Positions 9,270-20,433 of a stretch of 64,000 nucleotides of DNA are shown in pieces. The position numbers and the translations under genes were made by a program. Positions within the stretch are counted from its first letter, which is position 1; each line of letters begins with the position of its first letter. Under the pieces are notes generated by a model. It was given only the letters and a program-made list of their open reading frames with translations. It was not told where the DNA came from and made no database searches. The stretch spans positions 1,707,501 through 1,771,500 of the forward strand of contig NZ_VJWA01000001.1 in assembly GCF_007097155.1 (NCBI RefSeq), in the 5' to 3' direction. Source of the stretch: Glacieibacterium frigidum. Its GTDB lineage: Bacteria > Pseudomonadota > Alphaproteobacteria > Sphingomonadales > Sphingomonadaceae.

Positions 9270-9992
9270 ATGTGCAACGAAGCCGCCCGCAGAACCGCCC
9301 TCGGCCTGATGCGCGAGGACTTCAACCAGGTCCGCATCGAGCTCACCTTCCCCGAGGGGCTGCCCAACCTGGGGGAGAGCCCGAGCATCCGGATCACCGA
9401 TACGACCGTCATCGTCCGCGCTGCCGGCGAGACGGCGGAGATGGTGCAGCGGCGGTGGAGCTGGGTCGGCCCGGGGGGCAAGCCGGTGTATAATTACCGC
9501 TCGGAGGGGCGGCGCTTCGGCAACGCCGCGACGGGGGGGCGGTGCCTGATCCCCCTCGATGGATTCTACGAATTCACCGACGCCCAACCTCCCCTCTCCC
9601 TGGACGCTGGCGCGTCCGGCCCCTCTCCTGCCAAGAGGAGAGGCAAGAAGGACAAGTGGCTGTTTTCATTAAATGAACAGCCCGAAGGCGAGATTTTGGA
9701 AACCGCTCCTGAGTGTAAAGTTCGTAAAGTAAGGACCCCGCGCGCAGCCCCCGGGCTGTTCTGCGTCGCCGGGCTGTGGCGCGCCGATGCCGACCTGGGC
9801 AAGGCGGGGCGGGGGGAGGCGTGGACGATGCTGACCTGCGAGCCCGGGCCCGACATCGCGCCCTATCACGGGCGGCAGATCGTCATCATGCCCCGCGACC
9901 GCTGGGCCGACTGGCTGGCGGGGGTTGTGCCCGCCGCCGACCTGATCGCGCCGACGCCCGCGGGCACGCTGACCGTCGCTCGCGCCGCCTGA
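9270..9992 (+). CDS. SOS response-associated peptidase (SRAP/HMCES family)
   Basis: 240 residues. Proteins of this family react through Cys2, exposed after removal of Met1, with abasic sites in single-stranded DNA to form a protective crosslink. Here Cys2 is present (MCNEAARR), followed by YNYRSEG in place of the usual N-A-R-x-E motif, RCLIPLDGFYEF, VAGLWR, and YHGRQIVIMPRDRWADWL with the conserved His. After FYEFTD there is a low-complexity stretch of about 25 residues encoded by two DNA hairpins, then an AT-rich segment before the family resumes. The position immediately downstream of the HNH gene may be coincidental. Confidence 0.82.
   Translation: MCNEAARRTALGLMREDFNQVRIELTFPEGLPNLGESPSIRITDTTVIVRAAGETAEMVQRRWSWVGPGGKPVYNYRSEGRRFGNAATGGRCLIPLDGFYEFTDAQPPLSLDAGASGPSPAKRRGKKDKWLFSLNEQPEGEILETAPECKVRKVRTPRAAPGLFCVAGLWRADADLGKAGRGEAWTMLTCEPGPDIAPYHGRQIVIMPRDRWADWLAGVVPAADLIAPTPAGTLTVARAA
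9589..9643. repeat. paired palindromes inside the SRAP gene
   Basis: Two perfect hairpins lie in frame: GGACGC-TGGC-GCGTCC (9602-9617) and CCTCTCCT-N6-AGGAGAGG (9622-9643), preceded by CCTCCCCTCTCC. They encode the low-complexity insert after FYEFTD. The composition looks like an intergenic repeat that has been captured by the coding sequence. Confidence 0.6.
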
Positions 9993-10038
9993 CGCCTGCA
10001 CGGTCGCCAAGCCCCGCGCGGGATGCGATAGGGCGGGC

Positions 10039-11004
10039 ATGAGATTCGCACCCCACGCCGCCCTCGCCACCGCCCTCCTCGCCGCCCTGCCCGCGCCCGC
10101 GCTGGCGTGGGGAGAATATGCCCATCGCCTGACCGGCGCGGTCGCCTTTGCCGAGGCGAAGCCCGCGACGAAGCGTGCCATCCGCGCCCTGCTGCGCCAG
10201 TCGGCGGCGGTCGACACGCCGTCGTGCCCGCTGCGCACGCTGGAGGATGCGGCGTACTGGCCCGACTGCGTGCGCTCGCTGGGCGACCGCTATGCCTATG
10301 CCGCGTCGTGGCATTACCAGAACGTCAGCGTCTGCCGCGACTTCGACTTCGCCGCCGCCTGCCCCGACGGCAACTGCGTGACCGCGCAGATTCCGCGCCA
10401 GTTGGCGGTGCTCAAGGATCGCCGCGCGCCGTTAGCGAAGCGCATCGAGGCGCTGGCCTTCGTCACCCACTTCGTCGGCGACATGCACCAGCCGGTCCAC
10501 ATCGGCGACAAGGGCGACCGCGGCGCCAACGACGTGCGCGCCGACTATGGCGACAAGGCGCTGCCGCGCATGAACCTGCACCGCATCTGGGACACCGAGA
10601 TGGCCGAGCGCGCGCTGACCGAGCCGCCCATGGTGACCGCGCGCGTCACACGGGCCGAGCGCGCGGCGTACCGCGGCGGCACGGTCGAGGCCTGGGCGCG
10701 CGAGAGCTGGCAGGCGTCGAAGGACACCGCATACGGCAAGCTGCAGAACTATCCGGATCGCTGCCTGCTGCCGCCCGCGCCGACGCCGCCCGCAACCCCG
10801 GCTCCGGACGCTGCCGTGCCCGGCGTGACCCCGGGCGCGACCCCGATCTCCGACGCCTTCGCCGCGGCGATGGCTGGCCCGCGCGCGCATATCGACGAGC
10901 CGTACATCGCCGCCGCGACCCCGGTGGTGCGCGCGCAGGCGGTGAAGGCCGGCGTGCGGCTGGCGGAGCTGCTCGATGCGGCGTTTGCGGCACCTGCGCG
11001 TTGA
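10039..11004 (+). CDS. S1/P1-type nuclease, secreted
   Basis: 321 residues. A signal peptide ends ALA, and cleavage exposes Trp (WGEYAHRLTG), whose amino group is the first zinc ligand in S1/P1 nucleases. Further zinc-site motifs are seen: HYQNV, the hallmark THFVGDMHQPVHIGDKGDRGAND, and NLHRIWD. The enzyme degrades single-stranded DNA and RNA outside the cytoplasm using three zinc ions, probably for nutrient scavenging. A Pro-rich insert (PPAPTPPATPAPDAAVPG) near residue 245-270 is not part of the fold. Confidence 0.9.
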   Translation: MRFAPHAALATALLAALPAPALAWGEYAHRLTGAVAFAEAKPATKRAIRALLRQSAAVDTPSCPLRTLEDAAYWPDCVRSLGDRYAYAASWHYQNVSVCRDFDFAAACPDGNCVTAQIPRQLAVLKDRRAPLAKRIEALAFVTHFVGDMHQPVHIGDKGDRGANDVRADYGDKALPRMNLHRIWDTEMAERALTEPPMVTARVTRAERAAYRGGTVEAWARESWQASKDTAYGKLQNYPDRCLLPPAPTPPATPAPDAAVPGVTPGATPISDAFAAAMAGPRAHIDEPYIAAATPVVRAQAVKAGVRLAELLDAAFAAPAR

Positions 11005-11033
11005 GCGCCCGTAACATCTGAGGGGACGGGTAC

Positions 11034-11993
11034 ATGCGGTTCGACGACCAGCGCGAGAGCGGCAATATCGAGGACCAGCGCGGGTCGGGCGGCGGTGGCT
11101 TCGGCTTCGGCGGCGGGGGTGGCGGCGGTTTGCTGCCGGGCCTGCTCGGCATGCTGCTCGGCGGGCGCAGCCTGGGGTGCGGCGGCATATTGATCGTCGG
11201 CGCGATCCTGGCGTTCAGCGCCTTCGGCGGCGGACTGGGCAGCATCCTCGGCGGCGGCGGGGCACCGAGTGCGCCGGGCGCACAGGTCGACCAGCCGCAG
11301 ATCGGCTTTCCGGGTGCGGAGACGCAAGGGGCCGCGGACGTGGCGCGCCCCGCGACGGCGGACGCGACCGACCGCTTCGTGCGCCAGGTGCTCGGGTCGA
11401 CCGAGGATGTCTGGGACAAGCTGTTCCCGGCACAGCTGGGCCGCCAGTATCCGCAGCCGACACTGGTGCTGTTCTCGGGCCGCGGCACGTCGGGCTGCGG
11501 CACCGCCGACGCCGCGATGGGGCCGTTCTACTGCCCCGCCGACCGCAAGCTGTACCTCGACCAGGGCTTCTTCGACGAGCTGGCGAACCGCTTCAACGCC
11601 GGTGGCGACGCGGCCGCAGCGTACGTCATCGCGCACGAGGTCGGGCATCACATCCAGACTGTGCTGGGCATCTCGGACCAAGTTAAGGCGGCGCAGTCGC
11701 GTGCCTCGGAGCGCCAGCGCAACGCGCTGCAGGTCCGCATGGAGCTGCAGGCCGACTGCCTCGCGGGCGTCTGGGCCAAGACCAGCGGCCGGCTCGAGGC
11801 GGGCGATGTCGAGGAGGCGGTGCGCGCCGCGCAGGCGATCGGCGACGACACGCTGCAGCGCCAGTCGCGCGGCACGGTGGTGCCCGACAGCTTCACCCAT
11901 GGCTCGTCGGCGCAGCGCGTCGAGTGGCTGCGCAAAGGCCTGAACGGCGGGTCGGTCGAGCAGTGCGACACGTTCGCGGACGGCGCGGTCTGA
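11034..11993 (+). CDS. YpfJ-family neutral zinc metallopeptidase
   Basis: 319 residues. It starts MRFDDQRESGNIEDQRG, then a Gly-rich stretch, one membrane helix at about residues 43-66, and a metallopeptidase domain with the zincin motif HEVGHHIQ near residue 202. Further downstream, MELQADCLAGVW supplies the third ligand, as in the YpfJ/neutral zinc metallopeptidase family. Probably anchored in the inner membrane with the catalytic part in the periplasm. The physiological substrate is unknown. Its 3' end overlaps the next gene. Confidence 0.9.
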   Translation: MRFDDQRESGNIEDQRGSGGGGFGFGGGGGGGLLPGLLGMLLGGRSLGCGGILIVGAILAFSAFGGGLGSILGGGGAPSAPGAQVDQPQIGFPGAETQGAADVARPATADATDRFVRQVLGSTEDVWDKLFPAQLGRQYPQPTLVLFSGRGTSGCGTADAAMGPFYCPADRKLYLDQGFFDELANRFNAGGDAAAAYVIAHEVGHHIQTVLGISDQVKAAQSRASERQRNALQVRMELQADCLAGVWAKTSGRLEAGDVEEAVRAAQAIGDDTLQRQSRGTVVPDSFTHGSSAQRVEWLRKGLNGGSVEQCDTFADGAV

Positions 11994-12475
11994 TCCGGCG
12001 GGCGACTGCGGCGGATGCCGCACTGCTGCCCGCGATCGAGCAGGCGGCGGGCGCCTCGTTCGCTGCCGTGCCTGGGCTCGAGTGGATCGCGGACGACCGG
12101 GTGCTGGATGCCGAGGAGCACGCAGCAGCCATCGCGGCCGGGACCGCGTGGGTTGCCGACGATGGGGGGCTGGTCGGCTTCCTGACCGCGACCGTCGCCA
12201 GCGACGCGCTTCACATCGACGAGATCGCGGTACTGCCGGATCGTCAGGGTGCGGGGATCGGACGGCAGTTGATCGCGACCGCGGTCGAAGAGGCGCGCGC
12301 CCGCGGGCTGAGCGCGGTGACACTGACGACCTTCCGCGACGTCGCCTGGAATGCGCCCTTCTACGCGCGCCTCGGCTTCGTCGAAGCGAGCGATGCGCGG
12401 CTGGTTGCGCTGCTGGCCGAGGAGGCCGAGCGTAGACTACCCGGACGCTGCGCGATGCTGCTGACCTTGCGCTAG
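11963..12475 (+). CDS. GNAT-family N-acetyltransferase
   Basis: 170 residues from a GTG at 11963. The fold is recognisable from IRRATAADAALLPAIEQ at the N-terminus, IDEIAVLPDRQGAGIGRQLI (acetyl-CoA pyrophosphate loop) and APFYARLGF near the C-terminus. It transfers an acetyl group from acetyl-CoA to an unknown amine. The start is uncertain: GTG codons at 11963 and 11924 both overlap the metallopeptidase gene, and the domain itself begins right at that gene's stop, so a non-canonical CTG at 11990 is conceivable. It converges on the next gene with a four-base overlap of stop codons. Confidence 0.82.
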   Translation: MRHVRGRRGLIRRATAADAALLPAIEQAAGASFAAVPGLEWIADDRVLDAEEHAAAIAAGTAWVADDGGLVGFLTATVASDALHIDEIAVLPDRQGAGIGRQLIATAVEEARARGLSAVTLTTFRDVAWNAPFYARLGFVEASDARLVALLAEEAERRLPGRCAMLLTLR

Positions 12476-12798
12476 GCCCAGGCGGCGAACGCCTCCGCCT
12501 GCCTTGCCCGCACCCACGCCGCCGCGTCGGGGCCGGTGAACAGACCCGCATAGCCGCGCTGCCCCAGCCACCAGCCCTGCCCCGGCAGCCGGTCCGACTG
12601 GCGGACCACCAGAACCGCGAGCGGCGGGCGCCCGGCGCCGCGCTCGGCGATGTCGATGTCGTCGAGCAGCACGCACAGCGCCCGCATCTTCGGCCGCGTG
12701 AAGCGATGGCCGAGCGCCGCCAGCGCCTCGCTGTACGTCACGCTCTCCCGCGCCCGCGCCGACGCCTGCAACAGCGCACGCAGCACGTCGGCGTCCAT
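12472..12798 (-). CDS. conserved hypothetical protein coupled to S9 peptidase
   Basis: 108 residues. The sequence has a helix-turn-helix-like start (VTYSEALAALGHRFTRPKMRALCVLLDDID) and a second half LAVLVVRQSDRLPGQGWW. I recall similar short sphingomonad proteins but not a defined function; names sometimes attached to them by similarity should not be trusted. Its ATG overlaps the stop of the upstream peptidase gene by one base (TGATG), so the two are translationally coupled. Resemblance of the N-terminus to the winged-helix part of alkyltransferases is only suggestive. Confidence 0.7.
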   Translation of the reverse strand: MDADVLRALLQASARARESVTYSEALAALGHRFTRPKMRALCVLLDDIDIAERGAGRPPLAVLVVRQSDRLPGQGWWLGQRGYAGLFTGPDAAAWVRARQAEAFAAWA

Positions 12799-14714
12799 CA
12801 CTTCAGCAGATAGGTCTGCCAGAAGGTCAGCGTGGCCCAGAAGTTGTAGTCGGTGTTGACCTTCTTGCGGAAGCCGTGGCCCTCGTCGGCCGCCAGCATG
12901 TGCCAGACCGTGCCGCCGTTGCCGCGCACTGCCTTGACGACCTGCTCGGCCTCGCTGGCGGGCACGCGCGGGTCGTTGCCGCCGGTGACGATGAACAGCG
13001 GCACCTTGATCTCGCCGATGCGGGTCAGCGGCGAGATCTCGAGCAGCTTGGCGCGCTGCTCGGGGATGCGCTCGTCGCCGTATTCGACGCGGCGCAGGTC
13101 GCGGCGGTACGACTGGGTGTTCTCCAGGAAGGTGACGAAGTTGGAGATCGCGACGACGCACAGCGCCGCCTTGAAGCGCTGCGGATAGCGGATGGCGTTG
13201 GCGTAGCACATGTAGCCGCCGTAGCTGCCGCCGGTCTGGGCGAAGCGCGACTTGTCGAGGGCGGGGTCCTTCTCCAGCACGTCGAGGAAGGCGCCGATGT
13301 CCTTGACCGAGTCCTCGCGCTTGAACGGCCCGTTGTCGAGGCCGACGAAGCGCTTGCCGTAGCCGGTCGAGCCGCGGACGTTGGGGTAGAAGACCGCGAT
13401 GCCGAGTTCGTCGAGCAGGTAGTTGGTCGCGCCCTTGAAGGTCGGGCGCGTCTGCCCCTCGGGCCCGCCGTGGATGTTGAAGATCAGCGGGCGCTTGCCG
13501 GGGAACTTGGCGGGGTCGGGGCGGTACAGCAGGCCCGACACGCTCTCGCCGTCGAAGCTCTTGACCGTCACCAGCTCGGGCTCGCGGTTCTTGGTTGCGT
13601 CGAGGCCGCCGGTCTCGCTGAACGTCCAGCGCGTCGCGGCAAGAGTCTTCGGGTCGACCACCCAGGCGTCGGCGGGCGAGCGCGCGCTGTCGAGGCTGAA
13701 GGCGATGTCGCCCCACGGCGCGATCTCGATGCCGCCGATGACGCCGGCGGGCAGCTTGGGCTCGCGGATACGCCCCGACTTGACGTCGAGCAGGCGCAGC
13801 TTCGACGCGCCGTTCTCGTTGACGACATAGGCGATGAAGCTGCCGTCGTCGGCGATGTCGAAGCCCTCGACATCCCATTTGCCCGGCGGGGTCAGCGCGG
13901 TGAACTTGCCGTCGCGGCCCAGCTTGCCGAGGCGCTGCACGTCGCTGTCGAGGTCGGTGGTGACATAGATCGTGCCGTCGGTGCCGTATTGCGCCGACCC
14001 CCACGCGACCTTCGCGCCCTCGGGCGTCAGGCGCGTCAGCTTGCCCGATGCGAGGTCGAGCTCGAACAGCTCCGACTGTTCGATCGACACGCCGCGCGAC
14101 ACCAGCGCCTTCGCATTGCCGGGCGCGATATCCTCGACGTTCCAGCCGTTCTCCTTGACCTGCAGGACCATGCGGTCGGTCTTCGCGTCGCGGGGGTCGA
14201 TGACGTAGATGTCGCTCGCGGTGCCGTCGCGACGCGTGCTGGTATAGGCGACGAGCTTGCCGTCGGGGCTCCACGTGCCGCCGTCGTTGCGGCTCTTGCC
14301 GTCGGTCAGCATCGTCAGACGGCCGTTCGCAAGCGTGAACAGCTGGAAGAACTCGCCGCCGCCGATGTCCTTCGACACCAGCAAAGTGTCACCGCTGCGC
14401 GGCGCGTAGGCCGCGCGCACCACGGGCTCGGCCTCGAAGCTGATCTGCGTGCGCGCGCCGCCGGGCCGCGCGACCTCGTGCAGCTGCGCGGCGTTGCCGA
14501 AGCGCGTCGCGATCAGCAGGCCGCGCGTCTTCGGGTTCCAGCCGAGCACGCCGGCAGTGCGCGATTCGAGATAGGGCTGCGTCGCGGCGCGCAGGCTCTC
14601 GGGCAGCGCGGGGATGCCGTCGGCGGTGATCGCGGCGGGCTTGGGGATCGTCGGCACCTGCGCCTGCGCGGCCCCTGCCAACATCGTCGCCGCCAGCAAG
14701 ATCATCCGCCGCAT
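12798..14714 (-). CDS. S9-family prolyl oligopeptidase-like serine peptidase
   Basis: 638 residues: a signal peptide (MRRMILLAATMLAGAAQAQ), an N-terminal beta-propeller with repeated D-A-x-x-D and WSPDG-type blades up to about residue 370, and a C-terminal alpha/beta-hydrolase domain. Catalytic residues are visible: Ser in GGSYGGYM near 497, Asp in GGNDPRVP near 580 and His in EGHGFRKK near 612. It should cleave oligopeptides in the periplasm. The ATG at 14714 has a GAGGATG site and starts the signal peptide; the open frame continues upstream across the divergent pabBC start. Confidence 0.92.
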   Translation of the reverse strand: MRRMILLAATMLAGAAQAQVPTIPKPAAITADGIPALPESLRAATQPYLESRTAGVLGWNPKTRGLLIATRFGNAAQLHEVARPGGARTQISFEAEPVVRAAYAPRSGDTLLVSKDIGGGEFFQLFTLANGRLTMLTDGKSRNDGGTWSPDGKLVAYTSTRRDGTASDIYVIDPRDAKTDRMVLQVKENGWNVEDIAPGNAKALVSRGVSIEQSELFELDLASGKLTRLTPEGAKVAWGSAQYGTDGTIYVTTDLDSDVQRLGKLGRDGKFTALTPPGKWDVEGFDIADDGSFIAYVVNENGASKLRLLDVKSGRIREPKLPAGVIGGIEIAPWGDIAFSLDSARSPADAWVVDPKTLAATRWTFSETGGLDATKNREPELVTVKSFDGESVSGLLYRPDPAKFPGKRPLIFNIHGGPEGQTRPTFKGATNYLLDELGIAVFYPNVRGSTGYGKRFVGLDNGPFKREDSVKDIGAFLDVLEKDPALDKSRFAQTGGSYGGYMCYANAIRYPQRFKAALCVVAISNFVTFLENTQSYRRDLRRVEYGDERIPEQRAKLLEISPLTRIGEIKVPLFIVTGGNDPRVPASEAEQVVKAVRGNGGTVWHMLAADEGHGFRKKVNTDYNFWATLTFWQTYLLK

Positions 14715-14778
14715 CGTCACATCCTCCCCAATTTTCTCGCGGGTCTTGGCTAGCCGTGGCAGAGGCCCCGGGCAAGCC

Positions 14779-17798
<3,020 letters not shown>

Positions 17799-17857
17799 GG
17801 CGTTCGAAGGACAGTTGAAAAAAGAAACTTCGCCTTCCGGTCGCTGAAGCTCGGACG

Positions 17858-18961
17858 TCAGAGCCTCGCGCAGTCGCTCGGCAGGAGTTTCCCCGCGAAC
17901 CGGTCGCCGATCCAGGCCACGGCGTCAGGTGCGGCGGCCTTGCCCGCGCTGACGTGGTCGCCCGCCGGTGAGGTGACGGAGCGAACCGCAGTCGTGCGGC
18001 ACAGGCGGCGGACGAAGGCGCGGGTGACGGCGGGGGCGACGATCTCGTCCTTGCCGCCTTGGTAGACGAACACCGGCACGTTCAGACGCGCAGCGGGGAC
18101 TGAGTTGCGCGCCATGATGCGGCCCCAGCCCGGGTTGGCGGCGAGGTCGACGTTCCGGAGCTGCCCCGCCAGCCGCACCATGCCGATCTTGGTGCGCAGC
18201 TTGAAGCCGTCGAGGCTGACGCAGTTCTTCGCGAGGTTGCGGATCAGCGTCGCAGTGCGGGGCTTGACCGCGCTGGTCAGCGGCAGGTCGTACACCTGCT
18301 CCCAGCTGCTCGCGGTATAGGCGGTCAGGAAGGCGCGGACGAGCGCGTTGCTGCCGCCGCCAAGGTTGGACTTGAGGTCGGTCGGCGGAGCCGCTGCCGC
18401 CACGCCGACCAGCGTCAGTTCGGGCGCCCGCGCCGCCTCCGCTGCGGTCCACAACGCCGAAAAGCCGCCGAGCGATTCACCGAACACCGCATAGCGCGCC
18501 GACGCCCGCGCCTGCGGCATGGCGCGCGCCGCACGCGCCGCATCGATGACCGACCGCGCCCCCGCGGTGCCGACGAGGAACGGATGCGGCCCCGGGTTGC
18601 CGAGCCCCTGGTAGTCGGGCGCGACGACGACATGGCCCGCCGCGAGCAGCGCGTCGAGCCCGGCGATCTGCGCGAACAGGCCGGGCTTGTCCGACAGGCC
18701 GCAGCTTTCCGCGACCCCCGACGCGCCGTGCGCCCAGACGACGATGTCGCGCTCTCGCGCCGGTCGTCCGCGCGGGACGACGATCGCGCCGCTGACGGTG
18801 ATCGCGCGCCCGGCCTCGTCCTGCGAGCGGTAGCGGATGCGCCATGCTTGCGCGCCCGCGGGTGCCCCGGCGATCGGGACCTTGTCGACGAGGTCGCCGG
18901 GCGCCGCGCTCACGCCACCCGCAACCAGGGCGCTGGCGATAATGGCAATCCGGATCATCAT
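17858..18961 (-). CDS. secreted alpha/beta-hydrolase, secretory lipase family
   Basis: 367 residues with a signal peptide (IASALVAGGVSAAPG). The hydrolase fold shows VVWAHGASG (oxyanion region), the DYQGLGNPGPHPFL stretch typical of secretory lipases, nucleophile Ser in VFGESLGGFSA, Asp in YQGGKDEIV and His in AGDHVSAG. It should hydrolyse an ester or triglyceride outside the cytoplasm. It follows the DUF445 gene by 43 bases on the same strand and may be at the tail of the efflux operon. Confidence 0.85.
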   Translation of the reverse strand: MMIRIAIIASALVAGGVSAAPGDLVDKVPIAGAPAGAQAWRIRYRSQDEAGRAITVSGAIVVPRGRPARERDIVVWAHGASGVAESCGLSDKPGLFAQIAGLDALLAAGHVVVAPDYQGLGNPGPHPFLVGTAGARSVIDAARAARAMPQARASARYAVFGESLGGFSALWTAAEAARAPELTLVGVAAAAPPTDLKSNLGGGSNALVRAFLTAYTASSWEQVYDLPLTSAVKPRTATLIRNLAKNCVSLDGFKLRTKIGMVRLAGQLRNVDLAANPGWGRIMARNSVPAARLNVPVFVYQGGKDEIVAPAVTRAFVRRLCRTTAVRSVTSPAGDHVSAGKAAAPDAVAWIGDRFAGKLLPSDCARL

Positions 18962-19004
18962 AGCCGCCAGACTGGCACGCCCCGCGCGCCGCGCCTAGGC
19001 CGGT

Positions 19005-20420
19005 TCAGAACGCCGCCGCCGCGGCATGGATCGCAACGCCGACCAGTCCGCCGATCACCGTGCCGTTGATGCGGATATACTGCAGGTCGCGCCCGACCGC
19101 GGTCTCCAGCTTCTCGGTCACGGTGGCCGCGTCCCACCCGCGGATCGTGTCGCTGACCAGCCGGACGATGGCGTCACCGTAGCTGCCGACGACGCTGACC
19201 GCCGCGCGCCGTGCCAGCGTGTTGATCGCGTCCGCGAGCGCCGTGTTGTCGAGGATGACCTGCCCCGCCGCGCTCGCGACGCGGCCCTGGCCGGTGTCGC
19301 CGGGGTTGGCGACCGCGTCGCTCAGCATCGACTTGACCGAGACCCAAAGCGACGCGAACAGCGCCGCGACGGCAGGCGAGTCGATCAGCTCGAGCTTCAC
19401 CGCCTCGACCTGGCGCGCGGCGTTGCTCGTGGGGTCCGACAGGTCGTCGGCGATGGCGCGCAGCCGGTCGGTGAGCGCGCGCCGGTCAGGGTGGTCACGA
19501 CCCAATGCGAGCAAGGCCGTCGGAGGCGGCGGCAGTGCGCCCTGCCCCTCCAGCGCCGCCAGCCGCTCGCGGAACCCTTGCGCGATCGCGGTGGCGTCGC
19601 GGCGCTGCCGGTCGGCGGCATCGTCGGTCATCGCGTAGAGATGGTCCTGCACCGCGTCGATGAACGCCTTGGCATAGCCGCGGTCGACGAAGCCCGGCAT
19701 GTACTTGGGCGCGCGCGCGGCGACGGCGGCGTGGATCTCCTCCTGCCGCGCATCGACCGACTCCATCGCGATGATCAGCAACGCCTCGACGAAGGGCTCG
19801 TGCCGCCCGGCGTCGATCAGCGGGCGGAGCAGCCGGCCCAGCATCGGCGCCACCGCGCGGTCGCGCAGCCGGTCGGTGATCGTCACGCCGATCAGCTGCG
19901 CCATGACCTCGCCGTCGAGCGCATCGGCGAACTGCAGCAACAGCTTGGACAAGGCCCGCCGCAGCCGCCCGGCCTTGATGTCGGCGCGCGTCGGCGGCGC
20001 GGTCAGCCAGCGGCCGAGCGCGCCCGCGAGGTCGAACCCCTCCAGCCGCCGCGCGACGACGCCGGGGGTCAGGAAATTCTCCTTGAGGAAGACCGCGAGG
20101 CTGTCGCCGATGCGGTCCTTGTTCGATGGGATGATCGCGGTGTGCGGGATCGGCAGGCCGAGCGGATGGCGAAACAGTGCGGTGACCGCGAACCAGTCGG
20201 CCAGCCCACCGATCATCGCCGCTTCGAAAAAGGCGCGCGCATAGGCGAGCTGAACGACCCATTCGGGGTAGCGCGGCACGAGCAGCAGTACCGTCACCCA
20301 GCCCGCCGCCATGACGACGAGCAGGAGCGTCGCGATCAGCCGCATGCGGTGGAACGGCGTCGTCGCGCCGACCAGGGCGAACGGGCTCTCGATCAGCGAA
20401 TGCTTGGCGGGGGCGTCCAT
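19005..20420 (-). CDS. DUF445 membrane protein (YjiN-like)
   Basis: 471 residues from the ATG at 20420. An N-terminal helix (LIATLLLVVMAAGWVTVLLLV) is followed by the family hallmark AMIGGLADWFAVTALFRHPLGLPIPHTAIIPSNKDRIGDSL. The long helical middle may be amphipathic, and a final membrane helix lies near the C-terminus (VIGGLVGVAIHAAAAA). Function of DUF445 proteins is not established. Starts 13 bases after the RND transporter stop, so it is part of that operon. Confidence 0.88.
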   Translation of the reverse strand: MDAPAKHSLIESPFALVGATTPFHRMRLIATLLLVVMAAGWVTVLLLVPRYPEWVVQLAYARAFFEAAMIGGLADWFAVTALFRHPLGLPIPHTAIIPSNKDRIGDSLAVFLKENFLTPGVVARRLEGFDLAGALGRWLTAPPTRADIKAGRLRRALSKLLLQFADALDGEVMAQLIGVTITDRLRDRAVAPMLGRLLRPLIDAGRHEPFVEALLIIAMESVDARQEEIHAAVAARAPKYMPGFVDRGYAKAFIDAVQDHLYAMTDDAADRQRRDATAIAQGFRERLAALEGQGALPPPPTALLALGRDHPDRRALTDRLRAIADDLSDPTSNAARQVEAVKLELIDSPAVAALFASLWVSVKSMLSDAVANPGDTGQGRVASAAGQVILDNTALADAINTLARRAAVSVVGSYGDAIVRLVSDTIRGWDAATVTEKLETAVGRDLQYIRINGTVIGGLVGVAIHAAAAAF

Positions 20421-20433
20421 TACCCCTGTCAAC

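Noticed and set aside
9589-9643. Possible CRISPR or tandem-repeat locus in the SRAP gene
   Set aside because: Only two hairpins of different sequence, no regular spacers; explained as captured intergenic repeat.
12876-14753. 625-codon open frame antisense to the S9 peptidase
   Set aside because: Val/Leu/Asp/Arg-biased shadow translation without domains; the minus strand encodes a complete peptidase with its catalytic triad.
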